Origin: Acidimicrobiales bacterium
GTDB taxonomy: Bacteria; Actinomycetota; Acidimicrobiia; Acidimicrobiales; SZUA-35
NCBI GenBank assembly: GCA_013003325.1
Contig: JABDJU010000190.1
Location: 1 to 15,829, forward strand
Direction: 5' to 3'
DNA: 15,829 nt
Position numbers and translations under genes: made by a program. This document shows positions 1-7,185 of the stretch, piece after piece. The notes under the pieces are model-generated. The model did no database searches, had not been told where the DNA came from, and saw only the letters and a list, made by a program, of their open reading frames with translations. Positions within the stretch are counted from its first letter, which is position 1. Each line of letters opens with the position of its first letter.

Positions 1-862
1 CGCGGGTGTCGAGGGCGTGACCGATCAACGCGTCCTGCGCTGCCGACACCCGCAGGTGGGCCTCGCCGTCGGCATAGGCGTAGCCACCGAGTACGACGGG
101 TCCATCGATAGCTGCGATCCAATCCCGCAGTTCGGGCAGATCGGCGGTGAGATCGGCGCCGGGCACTCCCCCTCGCACCGGATACATCAGCGTGCTGCGC
201 CCTCCGGCGCCGCTCATCAGCCGGTCCCAGATGTCGGAACGGGGCAGGTCGATGGCTGCCACCGTGGCTCCCAGGCCCATCAGTGCCGGATACGGCCCCA
301 GCTCGGCGCCAGCCCCCATCACCACGATGGTGATGTCGGACAGGTCGAGCCACTCGGGATTGTCGAGCACTTCTTCGAGCCCCGCTGCGGCGCTCACCTC
401 CACCACACCCTCGGTGACCCAACGCTCGAGCTGGCCGCGGAGCTCGTCGCCGCCGAGGTCAGTACCGCGATAGGGCACGGTGTAGCTTGGCAACGGAACA
501 TCGTTTCCGGGAACGGATTCGGTGTCGAAGGCAACGCCGCTAGCCGGATCGGCCATCACTTGGGCCAGGGCAAGATCCAAACCGTTCCGAACGAATCGAA
601 GTGAACTGTGGACCGCCGACAGACCTCTGGAGGCAATTGCCCTGGCGTCGGTCGGGCTCGAGATCCCGGCTTCGGTGGCGGCGACGAAATGAGGGTGATA
701 GTTCTTCCGCCAGTTCGGTTCGGACCTGGCCGCCGAGGCCGCCGCCGGATTGGATTCTCCGATCGCCGCGGATAGTACCGTCCGGGCAAACGCTGTGGTC
801 GACCGATGGGCGGAGTCGTCGAGGGGAAACGTGATGCCGTTGGTCACTGGGGCACTGGCCAT
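1..862 (-). CDS. Partial conserved protein with Rossmann-like nucleotide-binding motif (C-terminus off the left edge)
   Basis: An open frame begins with ATG at 862 and runs without a stop for 287 codons to the window edge, so the 3' end is missing. I do not recognise the family with certainty. Residues 176-190 form a hydrophobic strand followed by GAGAELG (183-189) and then, about 20 residues on, a second strand ending in Asp (AAIDLPRSD). That is the layout of a dinucleotide-binding fold, so an NAD(P)-dependent oxidoreductase or related Rossmann protein is the best inference. The first ~150 residues are not obviously a known domain. The start lies 10 bp after the stop of the upstream crotonase gene (873), so the two are probably co-transcribed and may share an acyl-CoA or lipid-related role. 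No clear Shine-Dalgarno site is visible, which fits translational coupling. The reading frame is secure; the function is weak. Confidence 0.7.
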   Translation of the reverse strand, partial: MASAPVTNGITFPLDDSAHRSTTAFARTVLSAAIGESNPAAASAARSEPNWRKNYHPHFVAATEAGISSPTDARAIASRGLSAVHSSLRFVRNGLDLALAQVMADPASGVAFDTESVPGNDVPLPSYTVPYRGTDLGGDELRGQLERWVTEGVVEVSAAAGLEEVLDNPEWLDLSDITIVVMGAGAELGPYPALMGLGATVAAIDLPRSDIWDRLMSGAGGRSTLMYPVRGGVPGADLTADLPELRDWIAAIDGPVVLGGYAYADGEAHLRVSAAQDALIGHALDTR

Positions 863-872
863 GGCCTGAACG

Positions 873-1661
873 TTACTTGCGGTTGAACTCGGGCGCCCGT
901 TTGGCGGCGAATGCGGCAATTCCCTCCAGCCCGTCAGGATGCATCGAAGCGGCCAGGAATACCTCTGCCTCACGCTCGCCAGCCTCGGGAAGTGTGCTGT
1001 CGAATCCGGCATAGACCAGCTTCTTCGCATGCCCGAGGGCATACCCCGGCCCGGCGGCCAACTCAGCGGCCATGGCGAGCGCGGCGTCGTCGGCTTCGCC
1101 CTCGGGCACCACCCGATTCACGAGTCCCCATCGCTCGGCTTCTTCGGCAGTCAGCATGCGGTTGTTCAAAACCAGGTCAAGGGCACGCCGAACCCCGACG
1201 TGACGGGCCAAGAAGTACGTGCTCGTACCATCGGGCGTCACTCCTGCCTTGGTGTAGGCCATTATGAACTTGGCGTTCTCCGATGCGACCACGAGATCAA
1301 AGGCGCTGACCAACGACATTCCCGCTCCGCCGGCGGTGCCGCCGACACCGGCGACGACCGGCTTGGGCATCTGATTCATGCGATAGAGGGCTCCGTGATA
1401 ATCGGTGAGCATGTCGGAAGCAACCCGACCGACTCGCTCTCCCTCGGCGGCGAAGAGCTTCAGATCTCCTCCGGCGCAGAACACCTTGCCTTCGGCGGTG
1501 ACGCACACCGCCCGGACCTCATCGTCGATGTGGGCTTCGAGCATGGCGGCTCGCAGCTCCCGCGAGAACAACGGCGTGACGGCGTTGGCTCCGCCGGGGT
1601 TGTTGAGGCGGATGTGGGCCACGTTGTCGGCCACGTCGTACAGGATCGTTTGGAGGTCCAT
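873..1661 (-). CDS. Enoyl-CoA hydratase/isomerase (crotonase) family protein
   Basis: This 262-residue protein has the length and order of the crotonase fold. It has the oxyanion-hole segment FCAGGDLKLF (61-70), the second oxyanion segment around GGTAGGAG (107-114), and the PDGTSTYFLARHVG stretch (143-156). The two glutamates of classical enoyl-CoA hydratases are absent: by alignment with rat mitochondrial hydratase the Glu144 and Glu164 positions are Met115 and Tyr136. Asp144 in the TPDG motif matches the catalytic Asp of PaaG/enoyl-CoA isomerase-type members. An acyl-CoA double-bond isomerase or related ring-acyl-CoA enzyme is therefore likelier than a standard hydratase. ATG at 1661 gives the usual family N-terminus; an in-frame GTG at 1685 would add eight residues. 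It is followed after 10 bp by the Rossmann-like gene and preceded by the nucleotidyltransferase gene. Its link to the glycan genes is probably positional only. Confidence 0.9.
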   Translation of the reverse strand: MDLQTILYDVADNVAHIRLNNPGGANAVTPLFSRELRAAMLEAHIDDEVRAVCVTAEGKVFCAGGDLKLFAAEGERVGRVASDMLTDYHGALYRMNQMPKPVVAGVGGTAGGAGMSLVSAFDLVVASENAKFIMAYTKAGVTPDGTSTYFLARHVGVRRALDLVLNNRMLTAEEAERWGLVNRVVPEGEADDAALAMAAELAAGPGYALGHAKKLVYAGFDSTLPEAGEREAEVFLAASMHPDGLEGIAAFAAKRAPEFNRK

Positions 1662-1720
1662 CGCCCGATTGTTCCGGCTGGTCACCGGTAGCGCAAACGC
1701 TCGCCCGAGCCCTGTGCCGC

Positions 1721-2725
1721 TCAGTCGGTCTCGGGGATCTTGGCTCCGGAGTATTCAGTGTTCGCCCCGACGGTTATCGAGTCTCCGACCACGGTGAGAT
1801 CCGAGAGCCGGGCCCCGTTGCCGACGAGAGCGTTCGGACCGACGATCGAGGCGATTACAACGGCGTCGGCGCCGATGCGGGCCCCCCGTTGAATCATCGA
1901 GTCCCGCACCACAGCACCGCGATCGATGATCGCACCTGAACCGATGATCGAATTCTCGACCACCGCCTCGTCGTCCACCACCGAGTCGGCCGCGACCGCC
2001 GGCTCGTTGGCCTGCACACCATTGATCAGATCGAGCGCCACCTGGAGGTAGCTCTGCGGCGTTCCGGCGTCGACCCAGTAACCGGCTTCCTGCACCGCAT
2101 ATAGCTGGCCGTCATCGACCATGGCGGGAAACACCGCCCGTTCGAGGCTCACCTTTTCACCCGGTGGGATGCGGTCGAGGACCGAGGGTTCAAGCACATA
2201 GGTACCGGCGTTGATCCAGTTGCTGGGGGCTTGCCCCGCCGGCGGCTTCTCGATGAACGCTTCGACCCGGCCCTCTTCATCGATCGGTACGACCCCGAAT
2301 CGAGAAGGGTCGTCGACCGGGGTGAGGTGGATGGTGCCCTCTCCACCAAAGGCCCGGTGCTTGGCGACGAGCTCGGCGATGTCGAGGTCATTGATCACGT
2401 CGCCGTTGATGGCGATGAAGGTCTCGTCGGTGAACCCGGCGGCCCGAGCGGCGAACCCGATGGCGCCGCCGGTATCGAGCGGTTCGGGTTCCACTGCGTA
2501 GTGCATCGTCACGCCGGCGATCTCGCCGGAAGGAAACGCTTCCTGGAAGACTTCGGGCAGGTAGCCCAACGCCAGCACGGCTTCGGTGACTCCTCCGCGG
2601 GCGAGGTTCATGATGACGCGCTCGAGCATCGTGACCCCGTTGACCGGCAGCATCTGTTTAGGTGCTGACAGGGTGAGCGGGCGGAGACGGGTACCGAATC
2701 CACCGACGAGTACTACTGCGCGCAT
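1721..2725 (-). CDS. Sugar-1-phosphate nucleotidyltransferase (mannose-1-phosphate guanylyltransferase-like)
   Basis: The protein (334 residues) opens with the nucleotidyltransferase signature GGFGTRLRPLT (8-18) and the PK pair at 22-23. It continues with INGDV (about 106-110, metal-binding Asp), an EKPP motif and WINAGTYV. The last ~100 residues, from about 235, are a left-handed beta-helix of imperfect hexapeptide repeats, as in bacterial ManB/GDP-mannose pyrophosphorylases and glucose-1-phosphate thymidylyl- or uridylyltransferases. It joins a sugar-1-phosphate to an NTP, supplying an activated sugar in the cytoplasm. GDP-mannose is my preferred product because the architecture resembles mycobacterial ManB, but base and sugar specificity cannot be read from the motifs. 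The ATG at 2725 directly precedes the conserved RAVVLVGG; earlier in-frame starts would add residues without family resemblance. An AAAGG sequence lies about 12 nt upstream. It is the last nucleotide-sugar enzyme of the minus-strand glycan run. Confidence 0.9.
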   Translation of the reverse strand: MRAVVLVGGFGTRLRPLTLSAPKQMLPVNGVTMLERVIMNLARGGVTEAVLALGYLPEVFQEAFPSGEIAGVTMHYAVEPEPLDTGGAIGFAARAAGFTDETFIAINGDVINDLDIAELVAKHRAFGGEGTIHLTPVDDPSRFGVVPIDEEGRVEAFIEKPPAGQAPSNWINAGTYVLEPSVLDRIPPGEKVSLERAVFPAMVDDGQLYAVQEAGYWVDAGTPQSYLQVALDLINGVQANEPAVAADSVVDDEAVVENSIIGSGAIIDRGAVVRDSMIQRGARIGADAVVIASIVGPNALVGNGARLSDLTVVGDSITVGANTEYSGAKIPETD

Positions 2726-2774
2726 AGTGGCGTTGCCTTTGCTGTGGGTGTGCGAGGGAGGTGTTTGTCCCACA

Positions 2775-3998
2775 TTACATCGACCTCAGCTGGGCAAACA
2801 GACGCTCATAGGCCTGGGCTTGCTGGTCAGGTGTCATCAGTTGGTCGACAAAACCGTAGGCCTTCTGGCCCATTGCGGCGAGCTCGGCCGGGTCTGAAAG
2901 GAGATCTTCCAGTACATCGATGAACGCATCGGCGTCGTCGGGAGGCACGGTCCGCCCAGCACCGGATCGACCGATGATCTGATCGGCTTCGCTGCCAAGG
3001 TCGATCGAGGCGAGCACCGGTCGACCGGCGGCCAGGATTCCGTACAGTTTGCTCGGCGTGCTCGACTGCGCCAGGCCCTTCGAGAGCAGGATCAGGTGCA
3101 GGTCGGCGGTTCCGAGCACATCGGACACTTGCTCTCTCGGGGCGAAGTCGGAGACGATCACGTTTCTGAGCGGTTCGGCCCACCGATCCACTTCGGTTCG
3201 GGCAGCTCCTTCGCCGTTGATCACGAAGCGGATGTCGGCCCGATCGGCGAAGTGAGCAGCCGCAGCCTGCACGAGGTGGAAGCTCTGACTGAAGCCGACG
3301 TTGCCCGAATACATCACGACGAGCTCATCGCCGAGGTTGTGGCTGCGTCGGTAGTCGGTGTGTCGGTCGACTCTGGCAACCCGCCCGGTATCGACGAAGT
3401 TTGGAATTGTCACGACCTTGCTCGGATCGGTCGTCTTGGCTCGAACGTTCCGGGCCTGGTCTTCGCTGAGGACGGTGACGGCATCGGCCGCGTCGTACAG
3501 CGATCGCTCCAACCAGCGGGCGAACCTGATGGCCCTCGGATTGCTGAGCATTCCGAGGTCGACCGCCACGTCGGGAAAGATGTCCTGCACGTTGAAGACG
3601 AACGGCACGCGGAATCGGGCTGCAAGCCACCGCGCCGCGCTGCCGAAGAAGATCGGAGGAGACATGGCCAGGACGACATCGGGCCGCCGTTTGGGCAGCG
3701 CCACGCCGAACGACAACGCCGTCTGGGCGGCGAAGGCCAGCGACCGGGCGATGACGCTTCCCTTGTCGGTGGGAAACGGCCAGACCCTCGTGACTGACCC
3801 GAAGTGGGTCGTTTCGGATTTCACCGGGCGACCCCGCCATGCGGGTTCGACATCGTGATCCCGGTACCACGGCAACGAGGTGACGACGTCGACGGTATGA
3901 CCGCGAGCGGCCAGTGACTCCACGAGCTCGGTCATCACCTCGCCGGTGGCAGCGTGGAGATCGGGAGCGAAATGGGGGCAGAGGACAAGGATTCGCAT
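2775..3998 (-). CDS. Glycosyltransferase, GT4 family, WcaI-like
   Basis: A 407-residue GT-B glycosyltransferase. The N-terminal domain starts MRILVLCPHFAPDLHAATG, the usual first strand and acceptor-side loop of GT4 enzymes, and includes NVQDIFPDVAVDLG, a stretch typical of WcaI/WbuB-like transferases. The C-terminal nucleotide-sugar domain includes VMYSGNVGFSQSF and the donor-binding stretch STPSKLYGILAAGRPVLAS. It would transfer a sugar from a nucleotide donor to a lipid-linked or nascent glycan on the inner face of the membrane; donor and acceptor are unknown. ATG at 3998 is used here. An in-frame GTG at 4013 overlaps the stop of the upstream glycosyltransferase as GTGA and is a real alternative, implying translational coupling. 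The next gene begins 49 bp after its TAA stop. Confidence 0.9.
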   Translation of the reverse strand: MRILVLCPHFAPDLHAATGEVMTELVESLAARGHTVDVVTSLPWYRDHDVEPAWRGRPVKSETTHFGSVTRVWPFPTDKGSVIARSLAFAAQTALSFGVALPKRRPDVVLAMSPPIFFGSAARWLAARFRVPFVFNVQDIFPDVAVDLGMLSNPRAIRFARWLERSLYDAADAVTVLSEDQARNVRAKTTDPSKVVTIPNFVDTGRVARVDRHTDYRRSHNLGDELVVMYSGNVGFSQSFHLVQAAAAHFADRADIRFVINGEGAARTEVDRWAEPLRNVIVSDFAPREQVSDVLGTADLHLILLSKGLAQSSTPSKLYGILAAGRPVLASIDLGSEADQIIGRSGAGRTVPPDDADAFIDVLEDLLSDPAELAAMGQKAYGFVDQLMTPDQQAQAYERLFAQLRSM

Positions 3999-4009
3999 GT
4001 CGGGCCCGG

Positions 4010-5110
4010 TCACGGTGAGCCGGCCAGCGCGTCGCGGTAGGCGTCGACGAGCGCCCGACCCGACTTCTCCCACCCGAAGTTGGCAGCCCGTTGGATTCCG
4101 GCCTCACCAAACTTTCGGGCGTGGTCGGGGTCGACGATCACCCGGTGCATGGCGTGGGCGAGGCGGGCGGGCTGGCGGGGCGGGACCACGATGCCGCATC
4201 CTCCGACGATCTCCGGGGACGAACCGGCGTCGGCGACGATCACCGGTGTTCCCAGGCTCATCGCTTCGAGGGCGGGAACACCGAACCCTTCGTATTCCGA
4301 GGGGATCACCACCGCTGTGGCAGCTCCCATGAGCGCCATCAGCTCGTCGCGGGGAATTCGGCCTGTGACCGTCACCGACTCGCCGAGACCGGCTGCGGTG
4401 ATCTGGTTCCGAACCGCATCGGTGAGGGGTCCGGGGGCGCCGGTGAGCACCAGTTCGGCATTGGGATGATCGATGCGCAAGATCGCGAATGCCTCGACCA
4501 GGTCGGAATGGCGTTTGTGAGCGTAGGCGATCGCCGGATACACGAAGACCGGCGTGGGTGAGGGGTCGATCGGCACGGTCAGGTCGTTCAGCGCAAAGGG
4601 CACCACATGCACTCGCTGCGGATCGACGTCGAACAGCTCGGTGATTCGCGACGCCGTGAATCTGCTCGGGGCGACGATCACGACCGCCTGCTCCAAGGAC
4701 CGGGGAATCATCTGCCCCAGCCAATTCCGTTTGACCGGTCCGAAGTTCTCCGGCATGTCGAGGGGCTGAAGGTCGAGGACGGTCAGCATCGATGGGCCGG
4801 CGGTTCCAGCCGGAATCACTCCGCCGGCGTGATGGACCACGCGAACATCGGCGCTCTGGCGGGCGAGCCAGGTGTGTTCTGCGGCGATCCGACCGGCCTT
4901 ACCTCCCGGCAGTTTGGGGGCGATGAGCACCTCGAATCTTTTCTCGAGATCGGGGTGGTGGTCGATCAGCCCCTGTTGGGCAAAGAGCTTCAGTTCGATG
5001 TCCAGCGGATCGAGGTCGTGCACCGCCCGCAGCAGACTGAGCGTGTACTCCTCGCTGCCGCCGACCACACCCGGCTCGAGCCACAACAAGTTGACTCCGA
5101 TCGTTTCCAC
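4010..5110 (-). CDS. Glycosyltransferase, GT4 family
   Basis: A 366-residue GT-B fold glycosyltransferase starting at GTG 5110. The N-terminus (IGVNLLWLEPGVVGGSEEY) has the Gly-Gly loop typical of GT4 members. The C-terminal domain has FVYPAIAYAHKRHSDLVEAF, then VTGRIPRDEL and the donor-binding E-x7-E type motif in YEGFGVPALEAMSLGTPVI. The retaining mechanism and nucleotide-sugar use follow from the family; the sugar is not predictable. Its start is 6 bp after the TAG of the gene above it (5117-6202), and its TGA at 4012-4010 overlaps a possible GTG start of the gene below, so the three transferases form a tightly coupled set. No ATG start gives a complete first strand, so the GTG start is well supported despite a weak ribosome binding site. 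Confidence 0.92.
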   Translation of the reverse strand: METIGVNLLWLEPGVVGGSEEYTLSLLRAVHDLDPLDIELKLFAQQGLIDHHPDLEKRFEVLIAPKLPGGKAGRIAAEHTWLARQSADVRVVHHAGGVIPAGTAGPSMLTVLDLQPLDMPENFGPVKRNWLGQMIPRSLEQAVVIVAPSRFTASRITELFDVDPQRVHVVPFALNDLTVPIDPSPTPVFVYPAIAYAHKRHSDLVEAFAILRIDHPNAELVLTGAPGPLTDAVRNQITAAGLGESVTVTGRIPRDELMALMGAATAVVIPSEYEGFGVPALEAMSLGTPVIVADAGSSPEIVGGCGIVVPPRQPARLAHAMHRVIVDPDHARKFGEAGIQRAANFGWEKSGRALVDAYRDALAGSP

Positions 5111-5116
5111 CGCCGG

Positions 5117-6202
5117 CTACCCGAGGGCCTCGGCGAAGGCTGCGGCGTAGCCGCTGGCGGTGGTGTCCCAGCTCATCACGTGGGCGCGGTCGAGGCCGAG
5201 CGCGGTGTGACGAGCGGCCAGGACTTCGTCATCGAGCAGCCGCTCGATCGAATCTGCGATCTCGGCGGGATCGTTTGGGTCGACGAGCAAGGCGGCGCCC
5301 CCGGCGGTCTCCTCGGTTGCGGTCCCCCTCGACGTGACCACCGGGGTGCCCTGCGCCATCGCCTCCAGCACCGGCAGCCCGAATCCCTCGGCGTGCGACG
5401 GAAACGCAAACACAGACGCGGCGGCGTACAGGCAGTGGAGATCCCGGTCGGGAACCTTCCCGAGGCGGTGGCACCGATCTCCGAGCGGGCCCAGGATCGC
5501 ATCCTCGACCGTGAGCTTCCAGCCATCGGGGCCGACCACCGCCACCGGCACATCGAGCGACTGCATCGCGGCAGCCAGTCCGGTCAAGTTCTTTCGAGGT
5601 TCGATCGTGCCAACCCACAACACGAAGGTGTCGGGCAGGCCGTAATGTGCCCGGATTTCGCTGATCTCCCGGTCCTCGACCCGGCTCGCCGATACGCCCC
5701 ACGGGATGACCCTCAACCGATCGGGTTCGACACCGGCGTCGGCGCATCGATCGGCCACGGTCTGAGATGGGCACGCGATCAGGTCAGAACGCTTTGCCGC
5801 CGCTTTGAACGCCCTCGGGAAGAAGTTTCGGCCCCGCGACGTGTGCCATTCGGGATGATCGAGAAACTCCAAATCGTGGACCGTGCTGACCAGTGCGGAA
5901 CCGTCCTGAGGTGGAGGCACCATCGCCGACGCCCAGATCACGTCGCATCCATCGACCAGCGGCTGGATCCTTGGACGGTTCAGCCGGAGCCATGACTCGT
6001 AGAGGACCGGCCGTTTCAACCGACTGTGGACGACGGGGATGGTCAGCTCGCTGGCTTCCATTCCGTCGGGGTGGGCGGCCGCTACGCCGACCAGGTCGAT
6101 CTCGCCGGTTCGCTGCAGTGCCCTCACCGTTTTGTGGGTCGCTCGGGCGGTTCCGCCGGGCACCGGATGCCAGAACTGCTCAACGGTGACGGCGACCCTC
6201 AT
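5117..6202 (-). CDS. Glycosyltransferase, GT4 family
   Basis: A 361-residue GT-B glycosyltransferase. The N-terminus reads MRVAVTVEQFWHPVPGGTAR, again with the Gly-Gly acceptor loop. The segment STVHDLEFLDHPEW and the following CPSQTVADR stretch are typical of mannosyltransferase-like GT4 enzymes. The C-terminal domain has VLWVGTIEPRKNL (sugar-nucleotide phosphate-binding region) and EGFGLPVLEAMAQGTPVV, the E-x7-E motif. It likely adds one residue in assembly of the surface glycan. ATG at 6202 is preceded by a GGGGG run that can act as ribosome binding site, lying just after a strong stem-loop (6217-6237). Its stop is 6 bp before the next transferase. It differs clearly in sequence from the other two transferases, so the three are not recent duplicates. 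Confidence 0.92.
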   Translation of the reverse strand: MRVAVTVEQFWHPVPGGTARATHKTVRALQRTGEIDLVGVAAAHPDGMEASELTIPVVHSRLKRPVLYESWLRLNRPRIQPLVDGCDVIWASAMVPPPQDGSALVSTVHDLEFLDHPEWHTSRGRNFFPRAFKAAAKRSDLIACPSQTVADRCADAGVEPDRLRVIPWGVSASRVEDREISEIRAHYGLPDTFVLWVGTIEPRKNLTGLAAAMQSLDVPVAVVGPDGWKLTVEDAILGPLGDRCHRLGKVPDRDLHCLYAAASVFAFPSHAEGFGLPVLEAMAQGTPVVTSRGTATEETAGGAALLVDPNDPAEIADSIERLLDDEVLAARHTALGLDRAHVMSWDTTASGYAAAFAEALG

Positions 6203-6216
6203 CGCCCCCGATGCTA

Positions 6217-6237
6217 CTCGGCCCCGGCGGGGCCGAG
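6217..6237 (-). terminator. Perfect 9-bp stem-loop between UDP-xylose synthase and glycosyltransferase genes
   Basis: CTCGGCCCC, a 3-base GGC loop and GGGGCCGAG form a perfect inverted repeat in the 36-bp gap. It begins 1 bp after the UDP-xylose synthase stop and ends 14 bp before the next ATG, directly upstream of its GGGGG ribosome-binding-like run. There is no T-tract, so it is not a classical intrinsic terminator. U-less hairpins are proposed to act as terminators in some actinobacteria. An mRNA-stabilising or translation-tuning element inside an operon is equally possible. Confidence 0.5.
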
Positions 6238-6238
6238 C

Positions 6239-7183
6239 CTACGACGCGAGGCCCAGTCTGCGGGCGAAGTACTCGGTGGTGAGCTCGAGCCCTTCCCGCA
6301 GCGGCACCGTCGGTGACCAGCCCAGCTCACGCTTGGCCACGGTCAGGTCCGGACACCGCTGAGTCGGATCGTCCTGAGGCAAGGGTTCGTGCACGATCCC
6401 CGCCGAGCTGTTGGTGATGTCGACAACGTGCTCAGCGAGTTCGAGCATCGTGAACTCGACGTCGTTTCCGATGTTGACCGGCAGGGTGTAGCCGCTGTCG
6501 AGCAGGGCGAGCTGGCCCTCGATCTGATCGGTGACGTAGCAGAAGCTGCGGGTCTGCGTGCCGTCGCCATAGACGGTGAGCGGCTCCCCCCGCAACGCTT
6601 GGGTGATGAAGTTCGACACCACCCGTCCATCGTCGGGCCGCATCGAAGGTCCGTAGGTATTGAAGGTCCGGACGATTCGCACATCGATGTCGTGCTTGGC
6701 CTTGTAGGCCAGGGTAAGAGCCTCGCCAAAGCGTTTGGCCTCGTCGTAGACGCTGCGGGGTCCGTTCGGGTTGACGTTCCCCCAGTACGACTCGGGCTGG
6801 GGATGTACCAACGGATCGCCGTAGACCTCGCTGGTGGAGTTGAAGTGGAAGGTGGCGCCTTTGGCCCTGGCCAAGCCGAGACAGTTGTGGGTCCCGAGGC
6901 TTCCCACCTTCATGATCTGAATCGGGATCTTCGCGAAGTCGATAGGCGAGGCCGGTGAGGCGAGATGCATGATTGCGTCGATCGGGCCGGGGATCCAAAT
7001 GTGGTTGGTGACGTCCTGGTTGGAAAACGAGAAGCCGGGCTGATCGAACAGCCCCTCGATGTTCTCCTCCGAGCCGGTCAACAGGTTGTCGAGGCAGACG
7101 ACCTCATCGCCTCGTTCAAGGAGATATCGGCAGAGGGTTGATCCGAGGAATCCGGCGCCGCCGGTGACGACGACCCGTGCCAT
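6239..7183 (-). CDS. UDP-glucuronate decarboxylase (UDP-xylose synthase), extended SDR family
   Basis: The protein (314 residues) converts UDP-glucuronate to UDP-xylose with NAD+ and CO2 release. It has the N-terminal NAD motif GGAGFLG (8-14) and HLASPASP (73-80). The UXS-diagnostic NSTSEVYGDP (115-124) contains the catalytic Ser/Thr and Glu119. YWGNVNP (133-139) precedes the catalytic pair Tyr146 and Lys150 in YDEAKR. RTFNTYGPSM and YGDGTQTRSFCYV follow in the usual places. These motifs separate it from dTDP-glucose 4,6-dehydratases and 4-epimerases. The length matches bacterial soluble UXS; there is no membrane anchor. It starts at ATG 7183, only 2 bp after the stop of the UDP-glucose dehydrogenase that makes its substrate, so the two are surely co-transcribed and form a two-step pathway. 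A 9-bp stem-loop follows its stop codon. Confidence 0.94.
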   Translation of the reverse strand: MARVVVTGGAGFLGSTLCRYLLERGDEVVCLDNLLTGSEENIEGLFDQPGFSFSNQDVTNHIWIPGPIDAIMHLASPASPIDFAKIPIQIMKVGSLGTHNCLGLARAKGATFHFNSTSEVYGDPLVHPQPESYWGNVNPNGPRSVYDEAKRFGEALTLAYKAKHDIDVRIVRTFNTYGPSMRPDDGRVVSNFITQALRGEPLTVYGDGTQTRSFCYVTDQIEGQLALLDSGYTLPVNIGNDVEFTMLELAEHVVDITNSSAGIVHEPLPQDDPTQRCPDLTVAKRELGWSPTVPLREGLELTTEYFARRLGLAS

Positions 7184-7185
7184 CT

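Noticed and set aside
17..604. Plus-strand open frame of 195 codons at the left edge
   Set aside because: The minus-strand frame through the same region is continuous for 287 codons and contains a coherent nucleotide-binding motif; the plus-strand product looks like a shadow.
939..1691. Plus-strand open frame of 250 codons opposite the crotonase gene
   Set aside because: Its sequence is low in hydrophobic structure and rich in Gly/His/Arg, as expected of an antisense shadow; the crotonase on the other strand has all family motifs.
2743..2774. TGTGGG / CCCACA inverted repeat between the WcaI-like transferase and nucleotidyltransferase genes
   Set aside because: Only 6 bp of stem with a 20-base loop and no T-run; too weak to call a terminator or regulatory hairpin.
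4607..5995. A long plus-strand open frame (462 codons) opposite two glycosyltransferase genes
   Set aside because: It is antisense to two well-supported GT4 genes, resembles no protein family and is the usual by-product of GC-rich codon bias.
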